From: an uncultured Blautia sp.
GTDB lineage: Bacteria > Bacillota > Clostridia > Lachnospirales > Lachnospiraceae
Length of the DNA stretch: 64,000 bases
Assembly: GCA_900551075.1 (NCBI GenBank)
Contig: URVB01000003.1
Location: 124,001 to 188,000 of the forward strand
Reading direction: 5' to 3'
Shown in pieces: positions 43,600 to 52,306 of this stretch; the stretch's first letter is position 1; each line of letters begins with the position of its first letter. The notes under the pieces were generated by a model, which made no database searches, was not told the DNA's origin, and saw only the letters and a program-made list of their open reading frames with translations. Both the position numbers and the translations under genes were made by a program.

Positions 43600-43651
43600 A
43601 AATCTAAATATAGATTAGGTATCGCATGATACCGTTGTGTCCAAACGTAAC

Positions 43652-43688
43652 AAACCCCAGAGGCTTAGGCTTTTGGGGTTTTTCTGTT
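43652..43688 (+). terminator. terminator serving tuf
   Basis: AAACCCCAG pairs with CTTTTGGGGTTT around AGGCTTAGG, followed by T-rich sequence. By the attachment-site logic it belongs to the element, while the host's former tuf terminator would be the one at 57069. Confidence 0.85.
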
Positions 43689-43733
43689 TTGGGAAAAGGT
43701 GGAAAATTAAAGAAAAAGAATTGCGAACAGTGG

Positions 43734-43776
43734 AAAAGGCAGCTACAGAAGAAATGTTTCTGTAAGCTGCCTTTTT
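43734..43776. terminator. bidirectional terminator at the end of the repressor gene
   Basis: AAAAGGCAGCTACAGAA and TTTCTGTAAGCTGCCTTTTT form a long stem with U runs on either strand. It separates tuf from the minus-strand repressor. Confidence 0.8.
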
Positions 43777-43782
43777 AGACTC

Positions 43783-43832
43783 TTGATAACAGTTTGATAA
43801 CAATTTTTTTGATTTCCCGGTTTTTGATAACA
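43783..43832 (+). repeat. TTGATAACA direct repeats, left end
   Basis: Three copies at 43783, 43794 and 43824. The first two have the same 11 bp period as the pair at 56861-56879 on the right. Likely arm-binding sites of the element's integrase. Confidence 0.6.
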
Positions 43833-43840
43833 AAAAGGAA

Positions 43841-44389
43841 TCAAGTTAAGTCCGTAATTTTGACTGTAATTCCCTCAGTTCCTTTCTTTACGACTGTGTG
43901 GCAGCCGATTGTGGTTCCCATTGCACGCAGTTTCCATTCTTCATGGACAGTTTCCAGTTTATCCAGTTCTTCCTGGCGTTTTGTTTCGTCTTCGATAGCC
44001 AGAATTTCCTTTTTTTCTTTTTCATAAACATTTTTAAACTGACACCACTTTTTAATAAAATCCTGTAAAGTGTGATTTTTGAAAGTAAATGCAACAGCAG
44101 CGGATGATTTATCTTCCGGATTTGGTTCGGATAAAGAAAGGTCAACGGAATCATCAATTGCGAACAAAAGTGACAGTACGTCTCCGACAGTTTCGATATT
44201 AAAATCAAGAAAAATGCTGACATTAAGCCCAAGAGCTGCAGCAATTCTTTCAAGCTGTTCTGGTTTTGGATTTCGTAGCCCAAGCTCATATTTGCGGATA
44301 GTTCCTACGTTTATGCCGGACAGTTCCGCAAGCTGTATCTGATTTAATCCTCTGAATTCACGATATGCTCGAATTTTTTTTCCTACCAT
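43841..44389 (-). CDS. XRE-family repressor of the tuf element
   Basis: This 182-residue protein has an N-terminal helix-turn-helix (about residues 3-60: KKIRAYREFRGLNQIQLAEL, SGINVGTIRKYELG) and a helical C-terminal half with a charged coiled coil (about 118-150). GAGGTG seven bases before ATG 44389 favours this start over ATG 44395. It is divergent from the excisionase-integrase genes, the usual place for a mobile-element repressor that keeps those genes silent. The C-terminal part, VKKGTEGITVKITDLT, has no recognised enzyme motif. Confidence 0.85.
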   Translation of the reverse strand: MVGKKIRAYREFRGLNQIQLAELSGINVGTIRKYELGLRNPKPEQLERIAAALGLNVSIFLDFNIETVGDVLSLLFAIDDSVDLSLSEPNPEDKSSAAVAFTFKNHTLQDFIKKWCQFKNVYEKEKKEILAIEDETKRQEELDKLETVHEEWKLRAMGTTIGCHTVVKKGTEGITVKITDLT

Positions 44390-44524
44390 TTTCATTCACC
44401 TCGAATCTTGTTTGTGTATATAGTTTAACACAAAAGTGAATGAATGAAAAGACAGAAGTTTTTATGGATTCTTAAATTAATTTCGGAATGAAAAAATGAG
44501 AAAAACAAAATTCGCAAAAGTATC

Positions 44525-44553
44525 TTGACAAATTGCTAAATGTGAATTATTAT
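44525..44553 (+). promoter_or_regulatory. promoter of excisionase and integrase genes
   Basis: TTGACA (44525-44530), 17 bases, TATTAT (44548-44553). It lies in the divergent region between the repressor and excisionase genes and is the likely target of the repressor. Confidence 0.75.
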
Positions 44554-44601
44554 CAATGTGAATATAAAAATATACAAATGGCAATTTTAAGGAGGATAAA
44601 A

Positions 44602-44796
44602 ATGAATAATAAGTATTATATGAATGCACAAGATGTACGAGATGTCCTCGGAGTATCGAGAAGCAAGGCGTATGACATCTTAAGAAAGCTGAATGCAGAG
44701 CTTGAAAAAGAAGGTTATGCAGTTGTGCCGGGTAAAATACCGAGGCTGTATTGGAACACAAAGTTTTATGGTTATTCACAGATGCAATATGATTAA
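44602..44796 (+). CDS. excisionase-type small DNA-binding protein
   Basis: This 64-residue winged-helix protein (YYMNAQDVRDVLGVSRSKAY, then DILRKLNAELEKEGY) is of the kind found directly before tyrosine integrases in Gram-positive elements. AAGGAGGA precedes ATG 44602. It would bind near the element ends and steer the integrase toward excision. The frame upstream to 44533 is leader. It ends 14 bp before the integrase gene. Confidence 0.75.
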   Translation: MNNKYYMNAQDVRDVLGVSRSKAYDILRKLNAELEKEGYAVVPGKIPRLYWNTKFYGYSQMQYD

Positions 44797-44810
44797 AGGG
44801 GGAGGACAGG

Positions 44811-45740
44811 ATGTCAGTTTGCAAAGATGAGAAGCAGGGGACATGGTATGCTTCTTTCCGTTATACAGACTGGATGGGACAGCGTAAACAGAAAATGAAA
44901 CGAGGTTTCAGAACAAAAAAGGAAGCGGTGAAGTTTGAAACGGAATTTATTGCCAGTGTCTCCGGTGATATGGATATGACCTTCGCCAGTTTTGTCGAAG
45001 TTTATTTTCAGGATAAATCCGGCGAACTGAAACAAAATTCGGTCAGAAATAAGCGTGATATAATGAACGCTCATATTCTTCCATATTTTGGTGAGAAAAA
45101 GATGAATGAAGTTACTCCGGCAGATGTTATTGCATGGCAGAATGAAATTCGTGCAAAAGGTTACAAACCAACCTATGAACGGATGATTCAGAATCAGCTT
45201 ACCGCTCTTTATACACATGCAGTTAAAATCTATAATCTGGCGAATAATCCATGCAAAAAAGTAAAGAAGATGGGAAAACCGGATGCGGAAAAACTGGATT
45301 TCTGGACGCAGGAAGAATATGAAACTTTTATCCGGACAGTAGATGAAGGCTCGGATGATTATATCATGTTTGAGATCCTTTTCTGGACGGGGATAAGAGA
45401 AGGAGAACTTCTAGCATTGAATAAAAGCGATTTTGATTTCAGAAATAACTTGCTTCATATCACAAAAACCTACAATCGGATTGATAAGCAGGAGGTGATT
45501 ACGGTGCCAAAGACGGATAATTTTGTCCGCACAATCAATATTCCAAATATTCTAAAAGAGAAAGTGCAGAGGTATATTGATATGCATTACGGTATACCGG
45601 ATGATGCGAGATTGTTTCCTATTGTTGCCCGGACTTTACAGAAGCGCATGAAAAGATATGCAGAAAAAGCAGGGGTAAAAGAAATCCGGGTTCATGATTT
45701 GAGATATCCAAACCCAAAAAATATCCAAACCTTTTTCTGA
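44811..45740 (+). pseudogene. tyrosine integrase of the tuf element, cut by the RIT insertion
   Basis: The 309-residue frame has the N-terminal arm-binding domain, the SAM-like core-binding domain (about 55-160) and the start of the catalytic domain with the first Arg in WTGIREGELLALN (about 197). It breaks off at VHDLR, the start of the H-x-x-R box. The last nine residues come from the RIT left repeat. The second Arg box is continued at 49179 (LRHTHAT) beyond the RIT element, but the remaining part with the catalytic Tyr is missing there. The element therefore cannot excise with this enzyme alone. The 5' end, including GGGGGAGGA before ATG 44811, is intact. Confidence 0.88.
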
Positions 45741-45791
45741 ATCTTCCGGATTTACAGGCCATACAAAACAGAAAAGGTTTGGATATTTTTT
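45704..45791 (+). repeat. RIT left inverted repeat
   Basis: 88 bp, complementary to 49064-49151 with one mismatch. It contains internal opposing copies of AATATCCAAACCTTTT-type sequence and runs of A and T, so each repeat can fold on itself. Confidence 0.9.
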
Positions 45792-45833
45792 GATATGATT
45801 TATCTATCACCCAAAGATAGGAGGATCATATTT

Positions 45834-47066
45834 ATGAGTTTTGAGAACCTAAAAAACAACTATAGCAAACTTTTGGAGTTTCTGGAGAAGGAAAAGTACT
45901 CTGCTACAGTCATCAGGTGTGTTTCCAGAGAAATAAAAAACATACTTGAAAATGCCCAGGCAAATCAGTGGGAAACTTACAAGAACATCTACCATGCGTA
46001 TGAACATCATGGACTGTCAAAAGATGTTCTCCGTAGCAGACGCCATATCCTGCGGATGATCGAACGTTACGATGTCAGAGGTGAATTTCCGGACAGGCTT
46101 CGTAGAAGCTATGCATTTGAAAGCGATGCATATGAGTGCCTCCCGGATGAATTCAAAAACCTCATCAAGTTTTACCGTAGTTATGAGGGGAAACGTGGAA
46201 AAAAAGAAACTACCATTTACCACGAAGCTTTGAATGCTGTCTCTTTTCTATGTTTCCAGCAGCAGCGCGGATGCCGCAGACTGGATGACATCACCGAAAA
46301 AGATGTGCTCGCATTTTTCCTCTCCGACGACGGCAGCCTGGCCAGAGGATGTTCCTATAAGAAGAATATATCTGCTGTGTTCAAGGCCGGCCTGCTTTGG
46401 GAAAATGCCCCATGCAGCCGAATCCTTTCCTTCCTGCCACAGCTGCGGGAGAGCCGCAAGACCATCCAGTATCTGACAGACGAAGAAGCTGGAAAGATCC
46501 GCTATGCTCTGTATGACATGGAAAACCCACTCTCCCTGCGTGACAGGGCCATTGGCATTCTTCTCCTTTATACCGGCCTGCGCGGCTGCGACATTGCAGG
46601 CATGCAGATTGATTTTATTGACTGGGACAAGGAGCTTCTGCGCTTTCCCCAGCAGAAGACGGGAGTGCTGATAGAACTGCCCCTCAGCCCAGCAGTGGGC
46701 AATGCCATCTTTGATTACATGGATTCCGGTCGTCCCTGCTGTGCTGACGGGCATGTTTTCATTTCTGAAGTACAGCCTTACCGCCGCCTTGCCAGCCAAT
46801 CGGTTGCAAACATCGCCCTCCGTATATACAAGGAAGCCGATGTACGACAAAACCCAGGTGACCGCAGAGGGACGCACATTTTCCGCCACCGGGCGGCATC
46901 GCATATGCTGGAATCCGGAATCCCCCGGCCAGTCATCAGCAGAACCCTCGGGCATACTGCGCCGGATTCCCTGGAACCCTATCTGATGGCGGATTTCAGG
47001 CATCTGAAAGAATGCTCTCTGGATGTTGGACAGTTTCCTGTCCCGGAGGAGGTGCTTGCGATATGA
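45834..47066 (+). CDS. first RIT tyrosine recombinase
   Basis: This 410-residue site-specific recombinase has a core-binding domain at about residues 105-210 and a catalytic domain. The catalytic domain shows the first Arg in YTGLRGCDIAGMQ, the H-x-x-R box in THIFRHRAASHML, LGH in SRTLGHTAPDSL and the nucleophile Tyr in LEPYLMADF. GGAGGATC before ATG 45834 fixes the start. Its stop overlaps the next start as ATGA. The three RIT proteins are thought to act together to move the element. Confidence 0.9.
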   Translation: MSFENLKNNYSKLLEFLEKEKYSATVIRCVSREIKNILENAQANQWETYKNIYHAYEHHGLSKDVLRSRRHILRMIERYDVRGEFPDRLRRSYAFESDAYECLPDEFKNLIKFYRSYEGKRGKKETTIYHEALNAVSFLCFQQQRGCRRLDDITEKDVLAFFLSDDGSLARGCSYKKNISAVFKAGLLWENAPCSRILSFLPQLRESRKTIQYLTDEEAGKIRYALYDMENPLSLRDRAIGILLLYTGLRGCDIAGMQIDFIDWDKELLRFPQQKTGVLIELPLSPAVGNAIFDYMDSGRPCCADGHVFISEVQPYRRLASQSVANIALRIYKEADVRQNPGDRRGTHIFRHRAASHMLESGIPRPVISRTLGHTAPDSLEPYLMADFRHLKECSLDVGQFPVPEEVLAI

Positions 47067-48022
47067 GGGAATATGAATCCTGTTTCGCGCTGCTTATCCG
47101 GGATTTCATTGCATACCGCAAGGCATCTGGCCGCTGGAACGAAGCATCCTATGGGCCTAACCTCCGTGTTTTTGACCGATTTTGTGCCATGAATTATCCG
47201 GATTCAGTCCACCTGACGCAGGAGATGGTGGACAGATGGTGCAGACAGCGTGACAGTGAAACAAACAATTCCTGCAGGTCACGGATATATGTCGTCTACA
47301 GTTTTATAAAATACCTGTCAGAAAGGGGGCTTTCTGAGGTTCTGCCGCCCAGGATACCAAGGAAGGAACGTGTGACTTATATCCCTTATGCCTTCTCTGG
47401 GGATGAGATACGCAGTTTTTTCAAAGCCTGTGATAATCTGCCGGACATCCCAAAAACAAGAAACGTACTCATCCGGCGCATCACGGTTCCGGTATTCTTC
47501 CGGCTTCTTTACAGCAGCGGCATACGTACTACTGAAGCAAGGCTGTTGGAATGTGCGGATGTGGATGTGGGAAACGGGATACTCAACATCCGATATTCCA
47601 AAGGCCACGACCAGCATTACATTGCCCTGCATGACAGCATGGCAGACCTGATGCGCCGCTATGACAGCGCAATCCGGGAATGGTTCCCATCGCGGAAATA
47701 TTTTTTCCCGGCACCAGGGGACACCGCGCATCCACATACATGGGTGGAGAAAAATTTCCGGAGGGTATGGGCGGAAGTGTCCAATGACCGAACAGCCACA
47801 GCGTATGCGTTCCGGCATCATTATGCAACAGCAAATATCAACCGCTGGATCGGGGACGGGTTTGCTTTTGACGATAAGCTCACCTGCCTCAGCAAAAGCA
47901 TGGGGCATACGACACTGGAGAGCACACGGTATTACTATTCTGTCGTTCCCGGCCTTTCCGATATCGTCCTGAAAAAAACAGAAGATGGTTTCAATGAATT
48001 GGTGCCGGAGGTGGTTAGCTGA
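47063..48022 (+). CDS. second RIT tyrosine recombinase
   Basis: This 319-residue recombinase has the first Arg in YSSGIRTTEARLLE (about 157), YAFRHHYATANI as H-x-x-R box, MGHTTLESTRYYYS with LGH-like His and the Tyr nucleophile. Residues 1-110 form the core-binding domain. GGAGGAGG is upstream of ATG 47063, which overlaps the previous stop by four bases, so translation is coupled. Codon use is GC-richer than the surrounding element, in line with a separate origin of the RIT unit. Confidence 0.88.
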   Translation: MREYESCFALLIRDFIAYRKASGRWNEASYGPNLRVFDRFCAMNYPDSVHLTQEMVDRWCRQRDSETNNSCRSRIYVVYSFIKYLSERGLSEVLPPRIPRKERVTYIPYAFSGDEIRSFFKACDNLPDIPKTRNVLIRRITVPVFFRLLYSSGIRTTEARLLECADVDVGNGILNIRYSKGHDQHYIALHDSMADLMRRYDSAIREWFPSRKYFFPAPGDTAHPHTWVEKNFRRVWAEVSNDRTATAYAFRHHYATANINRWIGDGFAFDDKLTCLSKSMGHTTLESTRYYYSVVPGLSDIVLKKTEDGFNELVPEVVS

Positions 48023-49065
48023 TGAAGAACAGGAGTGAAGCTGCCGCCTTGGCAAAACATATATCTGCATTTCTGGGCGATTATGTTCCTTCACAAAAAA
48101 GCGGGAGCGCCAACACGCTTAAGGCATACCAGGATTCTATTGGTTTATACCTGCAGTTCCTTGAGCAGGGAGGGGTAAGCAGCAGGGAGTTTGATGCCTC
48201 CTGCTTCGGGAGGGATCGCATCGAACAATGGCTGTCATGGCTGCGCACGGAAAGAGGATGCCAGCCGGGGACGTGTAACAACAGGCTTGCATCCATCCGG
48301 ACATTTTTAAAATACCTGGGCCATAAAGAAGTCCGTTTCCTCCACCTTTACCAGGAAAGCATGGAAATTGACCGGCTGAAGGTACAAAAGAAAAAAGTGG
48401 AAGGCCTCTCCCGTCCGGCTGTCAAAGCCCTGCTTGCTGCCCCGGACCAGGGCACGGCCATGGGACGGCGCGATTTGGTTCTTATGCTGGTGCTTTACAG
48501 TACAGCTGCAAGAATTGATGAGGTCCTTTCAATGAAAGTCGGCCAGCTGCATCTTGACAGCGCAAAGCCGTATGTAAACATCATTGGGAAGGGAAATAAG
48601 GTACGGACGTTATATCTGCTTCCACGCACGGTGGCACACCTTGAAAAATACCTCCTGGATTTCCATGGGAACACCCCATCCCCGGAGGCTTATGTGTTTT
48701 ATTCGCGCAATACCGGCATTTATGGGAAACTGACAGCGGCGGCAGCGGACAAAATGTTCAAAAAACATGCGGTAAAAGCACATGGTTCATGCGCAGATGT
48801 GCCCTTGAAGCTGCACGCTCATCAATTCCGCCACGCGAAGGCCTCCCACTGGCTGGAAGACGGCATGAACATCGTGCAAATCTCTTTCCTGCTTGGACAC
48901 GAACAGCTGGATACAACCATGGTATATCTGGATATCACAACAGAGGATGAGGCAAAGGCATTGGCAACACTTGAAGGGGAAGGGGATTCCAAAGTGGAGA
49001 AAAAATGGAAAAACAGCGATGGGTCCCTTCGTGAATTCTGTGGCCTGCCTGCAAAAAGATCATAA
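48022..49065 (+). CDS. third RIT tyrosine recombinase
   Basis: This 347-residue recombinase has a SAM-like N-terminal domain (SANTLKAYQDSIGLYLQFLE), the catalytic Arg in YSTAARIDEVLSMK, H-x-x-R in HAHQFRHAKASHWL, LGHEQLDTTMVYLDI with the Tyr nucleophile, and a charged tail after it. The start ATG 48022 overlaps the previous stop by one base. Its stop reaches two bases into the right inverted repeat. Confidence 0.88.
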   Translation: MKNRSEAAALAKHISAFLGDYVPSQKSGSANTLKAYQDSIGLYLQFLEQGGVSSREFDASCFGRDRIEQWLSWLRTERGCQPGTCNNRLASIRTFLKYLGHKEVRFLHLYQESMEIDRLKVQKKKVEGLSRPAVKALLAAPDQGTAMGRRDLVLMLVLYSTAARIDEVLSMKVGQLHLDSAKPYVNIIGKGNKVRTLYLLPRTVAHLEKYLLDFHGNTPSPEAYVFYSRNTGIYGKLTAAAADKMFKKHAVKAHGSCADVPLKLHAHQFRHAKASHWLEDGMNIVQISFLLGHEQLDTTMVYLDITTEDEAKALATLEGEGDSKVEKKWKNSDGSLREFCGLPAKRS

Positions 49066-49151
49066 AAAATATCCAAACCTTTTCTGTTTTGTATGGCTTG
49101 TAAATCCGGAAGATTCAGAAAAAGGTTTGGATATTTTTTGGGTTTGGATAT
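49064..49151 (-). repeat. RIT right inverted repeat
   Basis: 88 bp inverted copy of 45704-45791 with a single base difference. The next 27 bases to 49178 form an extra palindromic end, and then the integrase sequence TTGAGGCATACTCACGCA resumes. Confidence 0.9.
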
Positions 49152-49402
49152 CGGAGGAAATCCAAACGTTTGGATTTCTTGAGGCATACTCACGCAACTA
49201 TCTTTTACTGTTTTATCGATTTTTTTACATTGATTTTGTTAACCTTTTCGCGATATTTGGGCTATTTTTCTTGTATTTATGGTCCATATCACAGCAATAC
49301 AGCTGATAAATATGGTTTTGTCATCAGCTTCACGTAAGCAGATAGTTTTGAGACCAAATCATGTACCCGTTTTTACTAAGCATTCCCCATTTGGACATAA
49401 AT

Positions 49403-49431
49403 ACCCGGCTACTCAAAATCGAATAGTCGGG
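49403..49431 (-). terminator. hairpin after the AbiE operon
   Basis: ACCCGGCTACTC and its near-complement GAATAGTCGGG surround AAAATC; T-rich sequence follows on the minus strand. The rest of 49200-49451 is AT-rich and holds no gene I can see. Confidence 0.5.
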
Positions 49432-49451
49432 CTTCGTGTTTATGTGTGGAA

Positions 49452-50450
49452 TTAAAGTGAGTTAATTTCCTTTTCCAGTTCCCTTACTGCAGACATTACC
49501 GTATCAAAGTCTGGAATGTCGCCATAAAGCATATCTTTCATGGCTTCATAGTCTGCTAGTAGCGCAGGAAAGCGGTAATCTGGTGGGAGCAGTTTCAGGG
49601 TTCTCGGCACAGCCTCCGCATATTTCGCCCATGCCCGTGGATAGAATTTCATTTTGAAATCCACAACCTTTTGAAGCAGGTCACGGTGAGCAAAAGCAGA
49701 TTCTTTTACCAGCGTCATAGACATCCGGTACAGGTCATAATAATGTCTGGAATACCGCTGTGGCATTTCCAGATGTTCTGGTCTGTTTGCTTCATGGTGG
49801 AGAATAGTCGCCTTTTCCCAGAAAGTACGCTCTGGAGTAACGGTAAGAATATCCGTAGCTTTCTGTTCAAAAACCCCAGGATAATATCGAGCCGCATAAG
49901 GTTCAATCTCTGACACCATTGCCGGGGTCCATGCCGCCAGAGCACCGATTTCCAGCCGGATCACCTGCAGAGTTGCCGCATTAGTGAACAAATGGGGATA
50001 GGCAAAGATAACCGTCTGTTTATCCTTTTCATTTATGTAGACATTTGCCTCACGCCCAAGCTCCTGTGACAGTCCATCCTTGATTGCCGGGCAGAGAGTT
50101 TCTGCAAGAAATACTTCCGCACGGGTATTGGCCTCTTTATTAAATGCGTCCTGTTTGGTATTGGAACGTTTCTCCCAGGGTTCCTCTTTTTTGTATCCCA
50201 ACACCCGCCAGTCTAAGATTAGGTCAATATCTTCAGAAAAACGGCTGATTAGATTAAATGCTTTTGATAAGCTGGTGCCGCCTTTAAAGGTAATGGAATT
50301 ATTCCAGGGCGAGCGGTGAAACAGATAATCCAAGGTAAAACACACCCAAAAATCTTTTTCTACAATCGCGTCATGCAGTCCCATTTTGTCCGCCGTGTTT
50401 CGGAACAGCCTCCGCTTATCATTGTCTGAAAACCTTGCTATATTTTTCAT
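49452..50450 (-). CDS. abiEii: AbiEii-type nucleotidyltransferase toxin
   Basis: This 332-residue protein of the AbiEii/DUF1814 nucleotidyltransferase family is the toxin of the type IV-like AbiE abortive infection system. The nucleotide-binding motif is ITFKGGTSLSKAF (about 53-65), followed by RFSEDIDLILDW with the metal-binding Asp pair (about 70-81). EKDFWVCFTLDYL and HRDLLQK are further family segments. AbiEii enzymes add nucleotides to tRNA acceptor ends or otherwise stop growth after phage infection. The start overlaps the antitoxin stop by 4 bases. It is cargo of the composite element. Confidence 0.9.
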   Translation of the reverse strand: MKNIARFSDNDKRRLFRNTADKMGLHDAIVEKDFWVCFTLDYLFHRSPWNNSITFKGGTSLSKAFNLISRFSEDIDLILDWRVLGYKKEEPWEKRSNTKQDAFNKEANTRAEVFLAETLCPAIKDGLSQELGREANVYINEKDKQTVIFAYPHLFTNAATLQVIRLEIGALAAWTPAMVSEIEPYAARYYPGVFEQKATDILTVTPERTFWEKATILHHEANRPEHLEMPQRYSRHYYDLYRMSMTLVKESAFAHRDLLQKVVDFKMKFYPRAWAKYAEAVPRTLKLLPPDYRFPALLADYEAMKDMLYGDIPDFDTVMSAVRELEKEINSL

Positions 50451-51064
50451 TTCTGCTGTACCTCCCCAGTAATTTGCCGTATTGCATTGTAAACCCAGTC
50501 CGTAGATTCTGACGCTTCTCTTAACATGACAGCCTTATCTTCCTCACTCAACCGGGAGCTAAGCGCCCGAATAGTTTCGGAAGTGACATGTGTTTTTCCC
50601 AGTGTTTTTAATGCCTGAATAACGAGCGCAGTCATATAGGAAAGCCCTGTGATTTCTTTGTTGGTCCGGTGCTTAAATTCAATCTTCGTAGAGTTCCACT
50701 CATAGGTCTTATACGGACCGTCACTGATATAGGACCAGACCGCTGTTACTTGTGTAGAAAGCCCTAACAGATTCAGCGCAGTATTTCCACAGGGAGCAAT
50801 CGTCCAGTGATAATTACGAGCCAGCGCTTTTGCCACTGCCTCCGGATCTGCTGCCACATATTCTTTTAGCATCTCGCTGTATTCTGGTTTTTCATAAATA
50901 CCTTTCAAAATTCTCCGAAGGGTACCTGTTTTTGTAAGCCTGTTCAGATTCCGCCTTATGGTTTCCGTATCAGCAATGTCCGCAAAATCCGAATTGACAA
51001 AAACAGTCCCCTCTAAAGCATTTCCAATCCGCTCCTGTATTTGTTTGGAATATCCATTTGCCAT
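50447..51064 (-). CDS. abiEi: AbiEi-type antitoxin/regulator
   Basis: This 205-residue protein has an N-terminal winged helix (DFADIADTETIRRNLNRLTK, then GTLRRILKGIYEKP, about residues 27-62) and a C-terminal AbiEi domain. It is the transcription-repressing antitoxin of the AbiE pair. AAAGGAGG eight bases before ATG 51064 fixes the start. Palindromes with GTCCCGAATA / TATTCGGGAC arms lie over and upstream of its promoter and fit the known negative autoregulation of AbiEi proteins. Confidence 0.85.
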   Translation of the reverse strand: MANGYSKQIQERIGNALEGTVFVNSDFADIADTETIRRNLNRLTKTGTLRRILKGIYEKPEYSEMLKEYVAADPEAVAKALARNYHWTIAPCGNTALNLLGLSTQVTAVWSYISDGPYKTYEWNSTKIEFKHRTNKEITGLSYMTALVIQALKTLGKTHVTSETIRALSSRLSEEDKAVMLREASESTDWVYNAIRQITGEVQQK

Positions 51065-51080
51065 CACACCGACCTCCTTT

Positions 51081-51118
51081 GTCCCGAATATTATATATTA
51101 TTCGGGACACTTTTTCAA
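51081..51118 (-). promoter_or_regulatory. abiE promoter with palindromic operator
   Basis: On the minus strand TTGAAA (51113-51118), 17 bases and TATAAT (51090-51095). A 10 bp perfect inverted repeat, GTCCCGAATA...TATTCGGGAC (51081-51108), covers the -10. Binding of AbiEi here would block RNA polymerase. Confidence 0.8.
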
Positions 51119-51190
51119 TAAATTTATCAATTCTTATTTTTAATATTCCTATGAGAAGCGAATCTATACATCTGATTTGAAAAAATTTTT

Positions 51191-51218
51191 GTCCCGTTTT
51201 GTATGTATTATTCGGGAC
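51191..51218 (-). promoter_or_regulatory. second, degenerate abiE operator
   Basis: The same 28 bp layout as 51081-51108: the TATTCGGGAC arm is kept and the other arm is changed after GTCCCG. It lies 110 bp upstream of the first operator. The remaining spacer 51219-51446 shows no gene. Confidence 0.6.
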
Positions 51219-51446
51219 AGTTTGTGCACTAAAAAAACAAATCTAGCTATATATCAGACATCGATTAAATTCCTTATCTCCCGGACTGCTAACCATATTT
51301 ATTTTTTGTCTCTAATTTAACAGCCTCCTTTATTCGACGATTTTTTCTTGTTTTTCAAAGCTGGAAAAGGAATTGAATAAACAACGGAAAACGCCGAAAC
51401 TCCTTGAAAAATAAGGCTTTTTCTGTTTGTCATTATTATACCGTAA

Positions 51447-51659
51447 CGGCACTCACACGCCGCATACCTGATTTTTCAGGGTGTACAGCCGTTGATGGTG
51501 AAAGAACGTCTGGGGCATAAGGATATCAAGATTACGTTGAATACCTATGGACATTTATATCCGACAGAGCAGAAAGCACTGGCAGATATGTTAGATGAGA
51601 AAAGAAAAATGCCCAGATCAGAAGACCTGAGCAAATTCCCTGATAATCAGAAATTCTGA
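51447..51659 (+). pseudogene. C-terminal fragment of a second tyrosine integrase
   Basis: The frame reads RHSHAAYLIFQGVQPLMVKE, then RLGHKDIKITLNTYGHLYPT, which is the H-x-x-R box, LGH and Tyr nucleophile of a phage-type integrase. It ends at TGA 51657. The N-terminal two thirds are absent and no start precedes it. The integrase interrupted by RIT ends with its own HTHAT copy at 49199, so the box would be present twice. The fragment therefore probably comes from a different integrase gene. It marks an old recombination joint at about 51446. Confidence 0.8.
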
Positions 51660-51761
51660 TATACCATAGTCGCAAACAAAGTATATCATGAATAAGTTTG
51701 GAAAACAATTCCCTAAAACCTGAACAGGGATTTTGTCCGATAAGACGAGGTGGAGGTGTGA

Positions 51762-52306
51762 ATGAATATTTTTGAACAGGTTAAGGGATATGTGACTGCC
51801 AGACAGGCGGTGATGCTATTGATTTTACGGCGAGGATGTTTGGTCTGTCACAGTTTGAGGCGGCAAAGAAATTAATTGATGATTTCGGATTGCCAATACA
51901 GATTTACAAAAAAGAAAGTAAAACGATACAGGAATATAGAAAGCCGGAGCTTACGCAGGAGCAAAAAATCATCCGTCTGGAAAAGAAATTCGAACAATGG
52001 CTGGATAAAACGTACCAGTTACTTATTCTTTATCGAAATTGGCTGCGTACATGGAAAGTTATGTACGCACCAAAACCGGATGATGAAAAATGGCATCCTC
52101 TGTTTACAGAAGCTCTTGAAAAAGAAGCAGTGGTTGAATATTACCTTGATATTTTATGGAGTGCGGAAGCAGAGGAACTGAAAGATTTTTTTATGGAAAA
52201 ACGGGAGGTGATGTCTAATCTTGAGAAAAGACTTAATGAATACCAGCGGACTCTTTACAGGGAGTTTTGCGGAAGCACTGGAGGAAGAGATGCTGACAGT
52301 GGATGA
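51762..52306 (+). pseudogene. CHC2-type primase-like protein with the zinc finger deleted
   Basis: The gene opens well (AGGTGGAGGTG, ATG 51762, MNIFEQVKGYVTARQA). At about 51810 it jumps out of frame to GDAIDFTARMFGLSQFEAAK, the part that follows the zinc finger in mobile-element primases. The whole CHC2 zinc module between these points is missing. The remaining frame (from 51836) runs 156 residues to 52306 and is helical and charged. It overlaps the VapE-like gene by 86 bp. The product, if made, cannot bind template as the full family does. Confidence 0.75.

Larger units (their letters stand above)
45704..49178. mobile_element. RIT (recombinase-in-trio) element
   Basis: Three tyrosine recombinase genes overlap head to tail, the defining RIT arrangement. 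They are bounded by 88 bp inverted repeats differing at one base (45704-45791 and 49064-49151). A further 27 bp, including the palindrome AAATCCAAACGTTTGGATTT, lies after the right repeat. TTGAG occurs on both sides (45699-45703 and 49179-49183) as a likely target duplication. Removing the element restores HDLRHTHAT in the integrase reading frame, so the insertion point is precise. Confidence 0.88.
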
